Shown: positions 44,719-55,764, counted from the stretch's first letter. The stretch is 64,000 nucleotides of DNA from Ancistrus triradiatus (GCA_025084515.1 JAJAGP010000366.1:372001-436000); one strand, 5' to 3'. Numbers and translations: made by a program. Notes: a model not told the origin generated them from the sequence alone.

Positions 44719-44748
44719 TGTGTGTGTGTGTGGGGGGGGGGGGGGGGG
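44719..44748. repeat. (TG)n followed by 17 consecutive G
   Basis: Alternating TG to 44731, then G at 44732-44748. A homopolymer G of this length can adopt G-quadruplex forms and is prone to sequencing-length error. Confidence 0.97.
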
Positions 44749-44829
44749 TGAGTTGGTGGAATTGTTTTTATTTTCATGTAATTCATAAATGATCATACTG
44801 AGTAATAACAGAACTATATTAATGTTACT
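44749..44829. other. Short spacer
   Basis: AT-rich. Confidence 0.4.
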
Positions 44830-45340
44830 TTAGGAATGCCTGGATTAAATCAGGATTCCTCTTCCAAACGGCAAAAGGAACCACAAGGAATTTTGACTTC
44901 TTTTCAGATGATGTGAAACACAGGCAGCAAATCATTGCTTGTGCATGTGAATGCGGGGATCAGCCACAAGATGAGAGGACTACAAAAGAGTATTGTTATA
45001 ACTGTAATTACATTTGGATGTAAAGCTCCATAGGGAAACGTTGGGTGAAAAAAAAAAGATCTTATTGAAGAGCTCAGTGACTCTCAACAAGGCTCTGCCA
45101 TAGGAGTCGGTTTGTCAAATTTGTGCTATATTAAAGCTGCCCACAAAGCAGTAAGCCACAGAGTTGAATGCAGAAAAATGCAACGCTCACGACCAAGTTC
45201 CAGACTGCCTCTTGATGCAACATCATCACCAGAGGTGCTCATGAGGTTATTGTTTGGAGTGGATTTCCATTGCAACCACAAACAAGCCTAAGACCACCAA
45301 TGTCAAGACTTGGAAAGATGCATAGCCTGATGGATGCTTT
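44830..45340 (+). mobile_element. Probable decayed Tc1-like element
   Basis: Segments such as CAACAAGGCTCTGCCATAGG, TGCCCACAAAGCAGTAAGCC, GAGGTGCTCATGAGGTTATT and TGTTTGGAGTGGATTTCCAT read like pieces of a fish Tc1-type transposase gene. I recognised no terminal repeats or full catalytic motifs. Tentative. Confidence 0.4.
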
Positions 45341-45534
45341 TTTCCATTGGTGAATGTCAGCAGTATGTAAGGTCTATGACTGAACTGTACACAAAACACT
45401 TTTTTCTTTAAGTGTAGGCCATATTGGGCAAAAATGTTGATTACACAACCTTAACTTTACTAGCTAATATGAAAAGGTAGAGTCCCCACTGACTCCCCTG
45501 ACTAAGCTTTTCCTAGTGGGGAGCCTATACTGGA
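45341..45534. other. Unassigned spacer
   Basis: Nothing recognised. Confidence 0.4.
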
Positions 45535-45665
45535 ATTCATTGGGCACAGGCAAGAGCGGTGCCTGGATTGGATGCGATACGATCATAAACATCACCAGAC
45601 ATTCACATTGCAAGTCTGCATTGGGGTTTAAGTCCAGGTCCTCTAGAACTGTAGTTTCTGAGCCA
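45535..45665 (+). mobile_element. Decayed SINE/L2-like tail
   Basis: ATTGGGCACAGGCAAGAGCG and CACCAGACATTCACATTGCA resemble the body of the second SINE family (see 20205 and 62262), strongly diverged. Confidence 0.4.
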
Positions 45666-46009
45666 CAGGAGCTGCCCAGTTAATACTCTTAATGCTCTTT
45701 ACCCAGCTAAAACATAAGACCAAGAACACAAAGTGTTTTCCTTTCCCAGATAAGTCACCAGCAGGGTTGCTTTATGTACTGTGTATCGACACAGAATCAG
45801 TATTTGCTTTATTTTTCGTGCCCACCTTTTATTCTCATCCTGTGCAAGAAAAACAAACAAGACCTGGTATTTGCACCCTTGAGTTTGAAAGTTCTCAATG
45901 TTATCAGTGGTGTGTTTGTGTATACAAACTTGCCATATTTTTTAAATGAGTAGAATAATGTAACTAGAAAACAGTGACACTTAGGGTAATACAGAGATCG
46001 GCTAAACAG
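45666..46009. other. Unassigned sequence
   Basis: An 85-codon plus frame (45692-45949) has no domain. Nothing recognised. Confidence 0.4.
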
Positions 46010-46775
46010 TGCCTGGATACTTTAAATTGCCAAAGGTATGTGGATCCATGAGTGTCACATCTATAGGAGATCATTCCAAAATAATGGCAGTAGTACGCTT
46101 ACTGGCCACTTTCAGAACCTCATTAATTGATTCATCAATTTGCCGGAGGCATCCTGAGGTTTTGATCCATACTGACATGATAGCATCACACAGCTGTCTC
46201 ACTTCCGTGATGTGAATCTCCCATTCCACCACATCCCAAAGGTCACAGTGAACTCATTGTCATGTTCAAGAAACCAGTTTGAGATGATTTGAGCTTTGTG
46301 ACATGGCATGCAGAAGATGGGAACACTGGACATGGTCAGCAATAGGTAGGCTGTGGCGTTTAAACGATGCGTAATTGGTATTAAGGGTCTAGGGTGTGCC
46401 AAGAAAATTTCCCTACACCATTACAGCCTGAACCGCTGATACATGGCTGGATACGCCAAATTCTGATCCTACCGTCTGAATGTCGCAGCAGAAATTGAGA
46501 CTCATCAGTCCAGGCTGTGTTTTTCCAATCTTCTGTTAACTGAGAATGTAGTCGAGATATGGCTGTGTGGGACAATCCCAATAGATTAGCAGTTTCTGAA
46601 ATACTCAGACGTTCAAAGTGACTAAAATCATCTTTCTTCTCCATTCTGATGCTTGGTTTGATCTACAGCAGGTTGTTTTGACCATGTTTGCATGCCTAAA
46701 TGCATCCCGTTGCTGCCATGCGATTGGCCGATTAGATATTTGCATTAACCCAATGAAGTGGCCGATGAGCATTTA
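46010..46775 (-). mobile_element. Tc1 remnant, GGCCACTTTATTAGG-type family
   Basis: Words in minus-strand order: CATACTGACATGATAGCATC, CTCCCATTCCACCACATCCC, AGGTCACAGTGAACTCATTG and GAACACTGGACATGGTCAGC. At the right end are GCATGCCTAAATGCATCCCG, GCGATTGGCCGATTAGATAT and GAAGTGGCCGATGAGC. This is a Tc1-like family with several internal deletions. The plus-strand 5' end of the same family is at 63066. Confidence 0.88.
46381..46644 (-). pseudogene. Tc1 transposase: HTH joined to catalytic segment by deletion
   Basis: The 87-codon minus frame starts MEKKDDFSHFERLSISETAN then LLGLSHTAISRL, the natural N-terminus and first helix-turn-helix of this family. It jumps directly to EDWKNTAWTDESQFLLRHSD then GRIRIWR, where D47 in WTDES is the first catalytic aspartate. 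About 100 residues (second helix-turn-helix and linker) are missing between. The frame then shifts and ends HTLDP. The second aspartate region (FLEHDNEFTVTF) survives in another frame (46199-46402) further left. An in-frame deletion product, now broken downstream; inactive as transposase. Confidence 0.88.
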
Positions 46776-47549
46776 CAGTGTAGTTTGATAGATTTTAGCT
46801 TCTACTCTTGTGGGAAGGATCTGTATTTTATTTTAAGATATGACTGGAGCGAATCTATTCCATTCAGCCAGTATTGGATTATTGATGGTGAGTGGTTCAG
46901 TCCTGACTCAGTCAGTGTTTCTATTCATACCAATGGTTTTGGGTACGACTGTGGTCAGAGCTGTCATGAACTCAACAAACTGCACATTCATTTCAAATTG
47001 TTGCTACAAACGTTGAAGCTTTCAATGCTCTAGGAAGTCACTGTTTGCTGCAGTGTTAAGATTTCCGACTCTATACTATCATACTATACCCTAACTCTGG
47101 CCCATTATCCCCTCAGCCAACCTTTACAGTTGGCTTTAATCAGTCAGACAGGAGCATTCTCCTGGCATGTCCCCAACCCAAATGAGTTTGTAAGACTGCC
47201 AAGGTGACATGATTTACGAACAAGAGTCCAGTGGTGTTTGCTTGACATCACTCTGTCCATGCGTGGTGATTTTAGCATTACCTACTTAGCCATGGAAATC
47301 CTAACCATAAAGCTATCGACCAGCATTCCTTGAGCTGACATTGTTTCCAGATGCTGTTTGCTCATTGCTGGGAAAATATTAGAACCTCAGCAGATTGCAG
47401 GCTGGAAAAATTGCATCACTGAACCACTCACAATACACGAGTGGCCATTCAGAGCCTGTATATCCCCAGTTCATCACAGCATATATCGTATTGTCTCTAT
47501 AAATTGCTTCGTAAGTATCTGCAGCCACTGCTCAGTATGAAATCAGACA
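46776..47549. other. Unassigned sequence
   Basis: Apparently unique. A 91-codon plus frame (46758-47033) overlaps the Tc1 end and shows no domain. Confidence 0.4.
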
Positions 47550-47900
47550 AGCCAAATTGTTATTTCCTTTAATCACAGGTCTCTGAAAGCAGGCCACCTT
47601 TTCCCCTTATCACCATTAGACAGGGCCTCCTCAGCCCCATTTAAGCCAATTAGTGAGTACCAGAGGCTAACACCTTGAGAACTCAAAGGTGGCAAGAAAA
47701 TCAATGGAAGTTAAAGCTTAAGTTCAGATATAAACAGCTGGATAAGTTGAGATCAATAGAGTTGGATCCTGGAGCAACTGGTCAATATTTCATCGCTTTA
47801 GATGCAGGGGAAGGCTCAGCTCGTGAACAAACAGAGCTAGCAGGAGCGGACGGTCCTGTGGCAAGCCAAAGGGGATGTTAATGATCGCCGCACAGCGACC
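47550..47900. other. Possible conserved noncoding element
   Basis: CTTTTCCCCTTATCACCATT, AGCCCCATTTAAGCCAATTA and GTTATTTCCTTTAATCACAG in unique sequence. Texture consistent with an enhancer; unverified. Confidence 0.35.
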
Positions 47901-48162
47901 TCAAACCGATAAACTGATAGCGGCCTAGGCGCTGATTCAATAGCTGGTGCTGTAATGAAAAAGTACTACTTTGTCTGTATTGATTTTCCTTCCTGTCTTT
48001 TGATTCTTTCCAGGAGCTAATTCACTTGTTGCCGGCTAACAGAGACATCACGAGTTCGTTTTTTGCTCCTTCAAATTGTATGTTTGTGTGTGTACGTAAT
48101 GTGCGACTTGACTTTTAGGGAATAACGTCAGAGTACGCACCAGTACATAGGGCTAACTTGGG
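47901..48162. other. Unassigned spacer
   Basis: Nothing recognised. Confidence 0.4.
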
Positions 48163-48189
48163 AATTGGGGACAAAAATTGTCCCCAATT
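48163..48189. other. Perfect hairpin
   Basis: Eleven-base arms AATTGGGGACA and TGTCCCCAATT around a 5-base loop. It lies at the start of the tandem repeat that follows. Confidence 0.9.
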
Positions 48190-48512
48190 GAGGAACACTG
48201 CCTTTTACAGAGCCCATATTGAAGGCCAAACATTTGCTTTAGGTTACTGTGGTTAAGGTTAGGTGTAGGCATAGGTGTAGTGTTAAGTAGCTACAGCAAT
48301 CATTATGTCAATGGAAAGTCCCCAGAAAGATATTGAGACAGATGTGGTGGGGACACCTTGGTCCCCATGAGGAAAACTGCTTTTTATTCTACAGAAACTG
48401 TAACTTTCTTTTCAAAAAACGTAATGTCTAAGATCTGCTTGAGGTTACTGAGGTTAAGGGTAGGGTGGAAGGTTAATGGAAGGTCCCCACAATGATAGAG
48501 AGACAAACTTGT
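48165..48512. repeat. Two tandem copies of a GTCCCCA-rich fish repeat
   Basis: Unit 1 (about 48180-48345) and unit 2 (about 48350-48512) both run from TGTCCCC/GGTCCCCATGAGGAA, through a GGTTACTG-GGTTAAGG-TAGG stretch, to ATGGAAAGTCCCCA or GGAAGGTCCCCA then ATAGAGAGACA. Each unit is about 165-180 bp. Similar units are common in fish introns. Confidence 0.8.
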
Positions 48513-48639
48513 GTGTAGCTATATATACAGTACAGAGACACACACACACACACAGCTCCCAATGATGTGTGCTGGTACAAGAAGGTTGCTTAAATTATTT
48601 ACAAGAACACATATCCACATGCTGTTTTGCAACCCAAGT
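48513..48639. other. Spacer with (CA)n
   Basis: A short CA tract is at about 48537-48554. Confidence 0.7.
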
Positions 48640-48900
48640 GGGAGAAGAATATTTATTGGAATTTGTCAGATGATTCACCCCGAGCTAACGCCTGTCGCTT
48701 CGCCGAGAAGAAAACCATAAGACAGGCGCTCGCTGTAAACAGTTAATAGATCCTAAAATAAACACGCTGCACGAGGAGCGCTTGTTAAACCTCGTCAAAA
48801 AAAATCTCGGATCGACCCGCGCTGGATCCACTACCTGTAAAAATAAAGAACAAGTTCGGTGTCGTTTTACACGTCTGTCTGGCTAGGCATACTTATGGAA
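48640..48900. other. Possible conserved noncoding element
   Basis: GATGATTCACCCCGAGCTAA, CTGTAAACAGTTAATAGATC and GGATCGACCCGCGCTGGATC. CpG-containing unique sequence, less AT-rich than its surroundings. Confidence 0.3.
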
Positions 48901-49754
48901 TGCAGTAATTAACATCTGGCATAACTATCTGCACTGGGCCCGTTGGATGTCAGTAAATTCCCTATTTTTTCTGGTGCTGGGCCTTAACCAGACTGTTCTT
49001 TTTGTCCAAGTACGCTGGGCCGAGGAGCTGGAAAAGCTCCCCACTGACTTGAACGTGAAGCCTGGAACTCCATGTTGTGGATAGATCAGGAAGCCAATTA
49101 ATTTCTCAAGAGCCTGTTGTGCAGCTGGGGGAAGAAAGAGAGGCGAGAACAGCTGCCCCATACTTTGTCTAATGCTATCACATCACGGCGGCTAATAAGT
49201 CTTGCAACATGGTCTCAGGGTTGCAAATCGGTACGAATTCACATGACTCAGTTACAGTGAAGAGTTACAAGTGTTTAAGGCCAGGGTGAGGCACGGGTCA
49301 ACTTTGTTATAACTGTGAGTTCTAATCTTATCGGCCTCACTTAGTCATCGCTGTAAGAGATCAGGATCCAGGACTAAATGTCATTTATATCATCGAAAAA
49401 GGAAAAACTCACTAAGATGGAACCTTGATCATGACTGGCTACGAGACTATGTGTAGGCCTTGTGTAAAATATTTTGCTATTGAGTGAAGCAGTGGTAAAC
49501 AATCATCTTGAGATCCATAAACCATGTTTAGTTGAACTTTATAGGGACAGTTTATAGGATAGTCTTTGCAGCAGATCTTCGTATCGAATCGAAGCTCTGG
49601 GTATCCATGGTGAGATTCACTGCTGCAGATAGTGCAGGAAAGTAGTACAGACATGAAAGGCCTAAAACTGGTGTGAAGTAGATTGAATGGCTAAGCAGTT
49701 CTGCTGCTGATCAGTCACTAACCTTCATAAAATGTAGATCATTTCACATATGAT
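48901..49754. other. Unassigned, mostly unique sequence
   Basis: Nothing recognised. A 78-codon minus frame (48925-49161) has no domain. Confidence 0.35.
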
Positions 49755-50030
49755 TCGCTAGACGGAAGCACTGAGGTCCAAAGCCACTGGGGTCGCTCTG
49801 AGTGTGTTTGCTAATGATGCATTTCCATACTGATGATTCAGTGAGGGGCTATTTTCCAGACAATAACATGTGGAAACAGCAAGCAACGCTGATTCTAAAG
49901 GCCCCTGTCCTCCTCCAGCTACTGCAGGATCCAGATGCACCAGGCGTGCATTGGAACCAGGAGAGTCATTTTGACAGCTGGGAAAAACTGACTGAATAGG
50001 GGGGAAAAAAAGAAGAGAAATAAAGTGGAG
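49755..50030. other. Possible conserved noncoding element
   Basis: GTTTGCTAATGATGCATTTC, TACTGATGATTCAGTGAGGG and ACAATAACATGTGGAAACAG. Complex unique block open in two frames (49802-49999 plus, 49758-50069 minus). The frames lack domains, so noncoding is favoured. Confidence 0.35.
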
Positions 50031-50334
50031 ACATTGAAAGAAGAACAGGAGGAGGATTGGAGATGTCACTAAAGATAGAAGGTAGAAGATCAGAACCTCA
50101 AAGCTTCAGTGTATATTTGTGTGAAATCTTCATGATCATGTTACACAACAGTCATGCTTTTAACACAGCTAGAGGATCATTTTAAATGCAGCCCCTAACA
50201 CTGTTGGCAAACTAAGAACAAGCAGTGATTACCTTCGTGTGATTTTGGGACTTCGGGCCAGATCTTAATAGTCAGAATTTTGGAAGTCGGAAACTTTCAC
50301 GTCAGTTGCACTGTCCTGTAAATCAGCGTTTGTC
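50031..50334. other. Unassigned spacer
   Basis: Nothing recognised. Confidence 0.4.
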
Positions 50335-50830
50335 AATGAGTGTGTTTACATGCACTTAATAATCTGATAACTGCAGAAAATCTTGTTTGGTACACATGCA
50401 CTTGAGTAATCAGATAATGGGAAACTTCCAGGTTTGCAACCAGCCAATAACCTCACAGAAATATGTGACATAAACTTCAAACTTTGATATAAAATCAAAT
50501 ATATATAATCAAATTAGAATATTCTCAAGTATACACTGCGTTTCAGAATCTCCACAAAGTGTTCGATAGCCGTTTCGCTACCTTTAATTTCGTGGCGTGA
50601 TTAATTCCAGCGCTGCCAGATCCAGCGAGGAACAAAAACACAAGTCAATGGAAAAAGAGGACAAATACAGAAAAGTCTTTAGAAATACACAGACCTGGGA
50701 ACCATGGTGGAAAGCTCGTGCACATGCACAGTCTAAAAACACTGATTATAATCAGGATACTGGTATACATGCTGCGAGTACTTTGATTACTGGGGTAAAA
50801 TCCAGCTCTCTTTATCGGATTTCTTATTCT
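50335..50830 (+). mobile_element. MITE-like repeat, longer copy
   Basis: The left end GTGTTTACATGCACTTAATA and ATCTGATAACTGCAGAAAAT is echoed in inverse order near 50740-50790 (TATAATCAGGATACTGGTAT, ACATGC). The part to 50600 matches the reversed copy at 22035-22262. Its class is unknown. Confidence 0.6.
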
Positions 50831-51724
50831 GAATTTTAGATATTCTGTACTAGGTTAGAAGTGAAAGTTATCATAAAAACAAACTAAGAATATTTAAAAA
50901 TCTCAACTACAGTAACAAATTATTTCTATTGTGTTACTCTAGCCTACTGTTTGTGAGGATAAGCTGTTTAGTAAACATGAACAAAACTTGAACGGATGGC
51001 TATTAAATGTGATGGGTTCGACTTTTTTGCAATGCTGTGACTTTAAATGTACTCCATAAATGGAAACTAATAATGGAGTGGAAGCAGAATTCACCATTAG
51101 TGCACAAACAGATTAGTATAACATTATTGTGTGGATACAGTTACTATACAAAGACAACTGATTGCCTTTCCAAAACGTAGATTATTAAAACATTAAGAGA
51201 TGTTAAGTGAGTGCAGATTCCTACAATTTGATCTCTAATATTACAAGCAATCCTTGTACACTTTTTGAATATACCCCAAGCTGAAATTATTTCCTCATTT
51301 CAAGTATACCGCCAGCTTAAAGAGAGAAGTCAGCAGACCACACATAAACATACCCGCACACTGACATGCACACAGGGAAAGTCAGCTTTTCTCTGTATTG
51401 TGGGATGGGTGTAGAGTTAATGGAGTGTTCAGTGGTCTACCCCACACACACACACACACATATATAAGCAGACTTAAACGAATGGCCAGGGGCAGATGAT
51501 ACAGAAGCCACCATGCTTGGTGGTCAGTGGGTAAGGGGGGAGATGTTGCTCTTAGCACAAAGCCCAAACAGAGATGGACACCCTATATATGTTATTTGTC
51601 AGCTTGAGGAAATAGTGAGAACAATGTTAAGACTGTTCTGCTGAGTTGCGTGAGAGCGAGCATGTGTCTCAAGGTCTTAGTAAGGTTCAATAAGCCATCG
51701 CTATTAAAATAATCCAAAACATAA
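50831..51724. other. Unassigned sequence with (CA)n
   Basis: (CA)n followed by (TA)n at about 51442-51466. Otherwise AT-rich with nothing recognised. Confidence 0.5.
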
Positions 51725-51860
51725 CATGCTAAAGTTGTTCAATGAGCATCTCCATGCCTTGCCTTAATCCTCACTGAAAACCGGTGGGATGAGCTAAAGA
51801 GGAGAGTCCGTATAAAGGAGCCTAAGAACTAGGAGGATCTGGAAAGGTTCTTACACCCTC
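51725..51860 (+). mobile_element. Tc1 transposase C-terminal fragment
   Basis: CCTTAATCCTCACTGAAAAC, then CGGTGGGATGAGCTAAAGAG, GAGAGTCCGTATAAAGGAGC and GGAGGATCTGGAAAGGTTCT match the segment after the second catalytic aspartate in another fish Tc1 family (normally LNPIENLWHELK). The glutamate position is recognisable (CACTGAAAAC). Only about 40 codons remain. Confidence 0.7.
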
Positions 51861-51879
51861 CAATACTTTGCTTTCATTT

Positions 51880-52043
51880 TAAGCCATTTAGCAGACGCCC
51901 TTATCCAGAGCGACTTACAATTGATGCAATCTTACAGTCCAAGCAGTTGTGGGTTAAGGGCCTTGCTCAAGGACCCAACAGTGGTAGCTTGGCAAAGGTG
52001 GGATTTGAACCCTGGACCTTAACCACTAGGCTACCACAGTCCT
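51880..52043 (-). mobile_element. tRNA-derived SINE, well preserved
   Basis: The tail CCATTTAGCAGACGCCCTTA, the B box GGATTTGAACC and the A-box end AACCACTAGGCTACCACAGT match the 3387 copy. The stretch between B and A boxes is shortened. A (CTTT)n tract follows at 52044-52063. Confidence 0.9.
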
Positions 52044-52063
52044 GCTTTTCTTTCTTTCTTTCA

Positions 52064-52199
52064 TGAAAATTTAAAGTAGAAGACAGAGCTATTCGACGCA
52101 GGGATGCCAATCGTTGCGACACGTTGCTGTGTTTGCGATTGGGCCCCATCACTGAGTTGCATACTGTAGCTTTTAATATAAATATGGCCTGTTAGAGAT
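52064..52199. other. Unassigned spacer
   Basis: Nothing recognised. Confidence 0.4.
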
Positions 52200-52640
52200 C
52201 ACGATTCTTGATTGAAGCCTCCTGACTTGTTCAAGTGTCTCTTAAAGAGGTTATCACAGCAACATTTACCCTCCGCGAGACCCAAATTGGCCTTTAAATG
52301 CTACACCTTTGAAGAGGGATCCTTCCTTTGCCCTGGAGGCAATAAGGCATAAGGACACATGGACCTGGCTTCTGTCCGCTCCTCACAGTCCCCCCTTCGT
52401 CACCCAGACAACCCTCACTTTACAATGCCAGGGAACAATTAATATGCACTCATACATTTTTAACGCTTAACTCAATTAGAGTGGGAATGGTAAAATACGG
52501 CCATGGCAGAGGCATCTGTTTTAGTGCCAGGGGTGACATTTGCACTAATGAAGTTGGGGTGAGACTCGGGGTGCATCAATCACCAGCCCCACCCGTTAAA
52601 GGGAAATGTAGAGGGACACGACCTGAAGATGGTCAACCAT
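52200..52640. other. Possible conserved noncoding element
   Basis: GGGAACAATTAATATGCACT, TTTTTAACGCTTAACTCAAT, TTTGCACTAATGAAGTTGGG and CCAAATTGGCCTTTAAATGC. About 440 bp of complex unique sequence, one of the stronger candidates in the window. Confidence 0.4.
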
Positions 52641-52671
52641 ACTAGTGTCATATTCTGTGCTTTCTGACAGG

Positions 52672-52790
52672 GGTAGCACAGACGTTAAGGCTTTGGACTG
52701 CTCGTTTGAAGGTTGTGAGTTCAATCCAGTCTTTGTTGGTCCTTGAACAAGGCTGTTAATCCTCACTTTTGCTAAATGCTGTAAATGTGT
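52672..52790 (+). mobile_element. tRNA-derived SINE, plus orientation
   Basis: The head GGGTAGCACAGACGTTAAGG, the B-box-like GAGTTCAATCC, the body TTGGTCCTTGAACAAGGCTG and the tail GCTAAATGCTGTAAATGTG. The central tail is missing. Confidence 0.8.
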
Positions 52791-53029
52791 TGGTACTGCC
52801 TACCTTTGCTTGCTTGCTTGGATGCTACAGCGACATCCTGGGAGGTATTTATCAGAGATGCCGGATTACCCTGTGCTATAATCACGCCTGAGAACATGGA
52901 TAGATAAGACCTTTACAAGTTTGCCTTTTCTGAAATACCTTCATTGCCTCCAAGCTCTTGGCAATAATAACCTTCCCTGGAACATCTGTCTCCAGACAAG
53001 AGCTCTCACTCTTTGTCTTATTCTTCCCA
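52791..53029. other. Unassigned spacer
   Basis: Nothing recognised. Confidence 0.4.
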
Positions 53030-53420
53030 GAGCTGCACCCCGTTCATTGAAAGGGAGCGAGTGCCAGTCTCGGGTGATAGAGCTTGTAATTTGCTAGTAT
53101 AGTTAAAATCTGACACCTCTCTTTGGCTCTTACCAGACTCATGCATAAGCCTAATTAAATGAACATGTATGTTCAGCAGGAAGCATTTGTTTCTTCCATT
53201 CTAGGCTGGGGGTGGACAGAAGTGCCGGACTGGGAATGGTGTGGCGTGGGTGAACGCGGGTAGCGTGAGGGGGTGGTAAAGTCTTTAATTACCACATAAG
53301 GGGCATTAATGACTTGATTCACCTCCATCTCTTTGAGGAAAGGTCACAGAAATGGTATTTGCTATCAATCATTCTTAATGTGGATAAAGATTATTGCCGA
53401 ATGTGTTGCTACTGAACTGG
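53030..53420. other. Possible conserved noncoding element
   Basis: GGTAAAGTCTTTAATTACCA, GGGGCATTAATGACTTGATT, TGCTATCAATCATTCTTAAT and AGCCTAATTAAATGAACATG. Many TAAT cores in unique sequence. Confidence 0.38.
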
Positions 53421-54261
53421 CACTGAAGTGGTACTCCAAATGTAAAACGTTTACCTTTACTTTAAAAGGCATTTAATCTTTGGTACCACGGTGAAGCCCT
53501 GTACTTAGTCAATCTCCTCAAATCCTGCTACTACTCTTAAGAGTATGCTGTCAGGATAAGCAGTTGACAGGTTGCGTCAAGAAAACTAAAGCATCATGTC
53601 CCCTAATCTTCCATGATCAACCCCAACCCAAACAAGATCAACCCCCACCTCATACCCTCACAATACTCCCAGATATAAGAGAAAGGAAAGAGATAAGACA
53701 ACAAAAAACGTACATAATGAAAGCCACTAGCGGCGATGGTGGCCCTTCACACCTCTGGTGATCTCACCAAACAAACACAACACCACAACGAAGAGTTTGT
53801 TTATGAATACACTGAACTGTACAGCTGCTGGCTAGGCGGGATCAGTGAAAAATTCCCTCCTTCTGCTGTCATATGGTGGTGCTATACCAGTGTCACTCAA
53901 GGCATGTGGATATCATCATAACCGTCATATCCAATAACGTCCAAAGTTATTGACGCTTTCCTGTTTGTGTGGCGAGACAGATAAAGTTATCGTTTCTCCA
54001 TTTCAACACCATGCAAGCCGTCAAAAATCCCGTGACATGTTTAAATCAACAACATCTTTACAGTACATATAGCAAATATGACATGAATCAGTGGAACCCT
54101 CTCGGAGGAGTATGTCAACATGTGTCCAAAGGCACCAAATCCAAAACAGCACACTTCCTGATTGGTGAGGCTCATATTCTGTAGTTGAAAATGTTTTGGT
54201 CTTGGGGAAAGAATATCAAATTGGTTATACTGGATCACCTGACTCAATGACATTCGGTGGT
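53421..54261. other. Unassigned sequence
   Basis: Apparently unique. Nothing recognised. Confidence 0.4.
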
Positions 54262-54390
54262 TTCGCTTTGTCGTTATGGGGTATTGAGTGCAGAACGATG
54301 GACCAAAACTTTTTTGTAATTTTCTGGTTTTTTATTTTATTTTACCACAAGGCCACAACATAACAAAATGTGAAGGGCGTCTGCTAAATG
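54262..54390 (+). mobile_element. Tc1 3' end fragment fused to SINE tail
   Basis: CGCTTTGTCGTTATGGGGTA and CACAACATAACAAAATGTGA match the 3' terminal region of the Tc1 family at 21470-21876. It runs straight into GGGCGTCTGCTAAATG, a SINE tail word. Confidence 0.65.
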
Positions 54391-54534
54391 AAAGCCTTAT
54401 AAAAATCCAAAGCCATAGCCATCAGAGCCAGGCACTACCCGAATAGAGACAGATAGTCTCATGTACTTTGGATTGCAATATTGGGAAGTCGAGAGCACCT
54501 CCAGCTGCCTCTGACAGTTTTGGTAGGACTAGGT
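54391..54534. other. Unassigned spacer
   Basis: Nothing recognised. Confidence 0.4.
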
Positions 54535-55760
54535 TCAGGAAAAAAAAGGTTTTTCAGAGTTTTGAGGAGTCGGCCTCAGAGGCTGCAGACTTTGTGGCAT
54601 AAAGGTCAGAATACAATCCCCTAATCCTTCCTTTATAGCTCGAGTTTTGGTGATCAATATGCCAGTCCTGGATTTTATTCGGTGAATCACCTGTATGGCC
54701 AATGCACCCCTTAACTGCCTGGGCAAAAGTTCTCCTTGGTTTTCCACCCTTTTGCTAATAATTTGAAGTATTTCATACCTCAACTTTCATTATATCCAGG
54801 TTGAGAAAGAGAAGATCTGTTTGTGTGCTTGCTCTAGGACAAGACGTGGGTCTCCAAGAGCCTGAAGTTCATTTCTTTCTCTCTTTTTTTGTAATTCATG
54901 GGAAAGAATATGTCCCTGCCAGACAACTTTCAGTACTTCCCAAAGAGACTTGGCAATGGAGTTCAGTGTCATTGAATTACTCAATTCATAAATTCCTCAA
55001 ATTGTAAGTGGAAATGTTCTATAATAGAAGGATCTGCCAACTATATGTTTGTTTGAGGTGTGACAGGACTATGTCCAGAGATCAAAATTGCAGTGATATT
55101 TTATATTTCCCACCTTGGAAGCCAGTGAAGAAATCCGTCAATGTAATCAATCTATTTAAATCACTTATGAACATGTGATTAAAAGGAGTAATATCCATCA
55201 GTTGTATGTTGTAGCCACCATATATACCATGATCCTTGTTTTAACCAGGTCATTGAGAACCTGCACTGAGGCTGATGTGAGCGAGGAGAGCCTGTCCAGG
55301 TATGGATCCAGATAGGAATTAAAATCACCATCAGTAAACTATTAGAAGCAGAGGCAGTTGGGAGTAAAGCAAAAATCTTGCAAAACAAAGCAGGATCCCC
55401 AATATTTGGGCCATAAATATGAATAAATATTAGAGGAAAATAATTATCAAGGTCTGATTTCATGACATAATAAAACTTTGAGGGTAGGCTATCACTGCAT
55501 CCAAAAAAAATGGGGCATTCTTTCTGATGAGGATGGCAACCCCATGGCCTTTGAGCTAAAGGAAACTTGAAATGCCTGGGATATCCAGTTGGCTCTGAGT
55601 TTAGACTGACACGTAGGGTCAGTATGTGTCTCCTACAAGAACACCGTCTGCTTTGAGTGACATTAAATAGGACAATACTGGACCCCTCTTAACTGGATGT
55701 CCCAGTCCTTTACCAAGATGGAAGATACATATTGTGGTAACACCATTCCAGTGCATCACA
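54535..55760 (-). pseudogene. L1 ORF2 endonuclease and linker, decayed
   Basis: The N-terminal endonuclease motifs are present as DNA in shifting frames. These are an LKAD segment near 55655 (usually followed by QETH), a GVAILI-like stretch near 55535, NIYGPN-like (here HIYGPNIGDP in the open frame 55179-55463) and GDFNSYLDPYLDRL, which includes a conserved endonuclease aspartate. Further on are WEVLKVVWQGHILSH with a basic, glutamate-rich coiled stretch (54790-54984), and ELLPRQLRGALAIQVIHRIK (54535-54783), the linker ahead of the polymerase. The intact protein nicks target DNA and reverse-transcribes the L1 RNA. Stops and at least three frameshifts are visible, and the polymerase is absent. 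Confidence 0.82.
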
Positions 55761-55764
55761 AATA

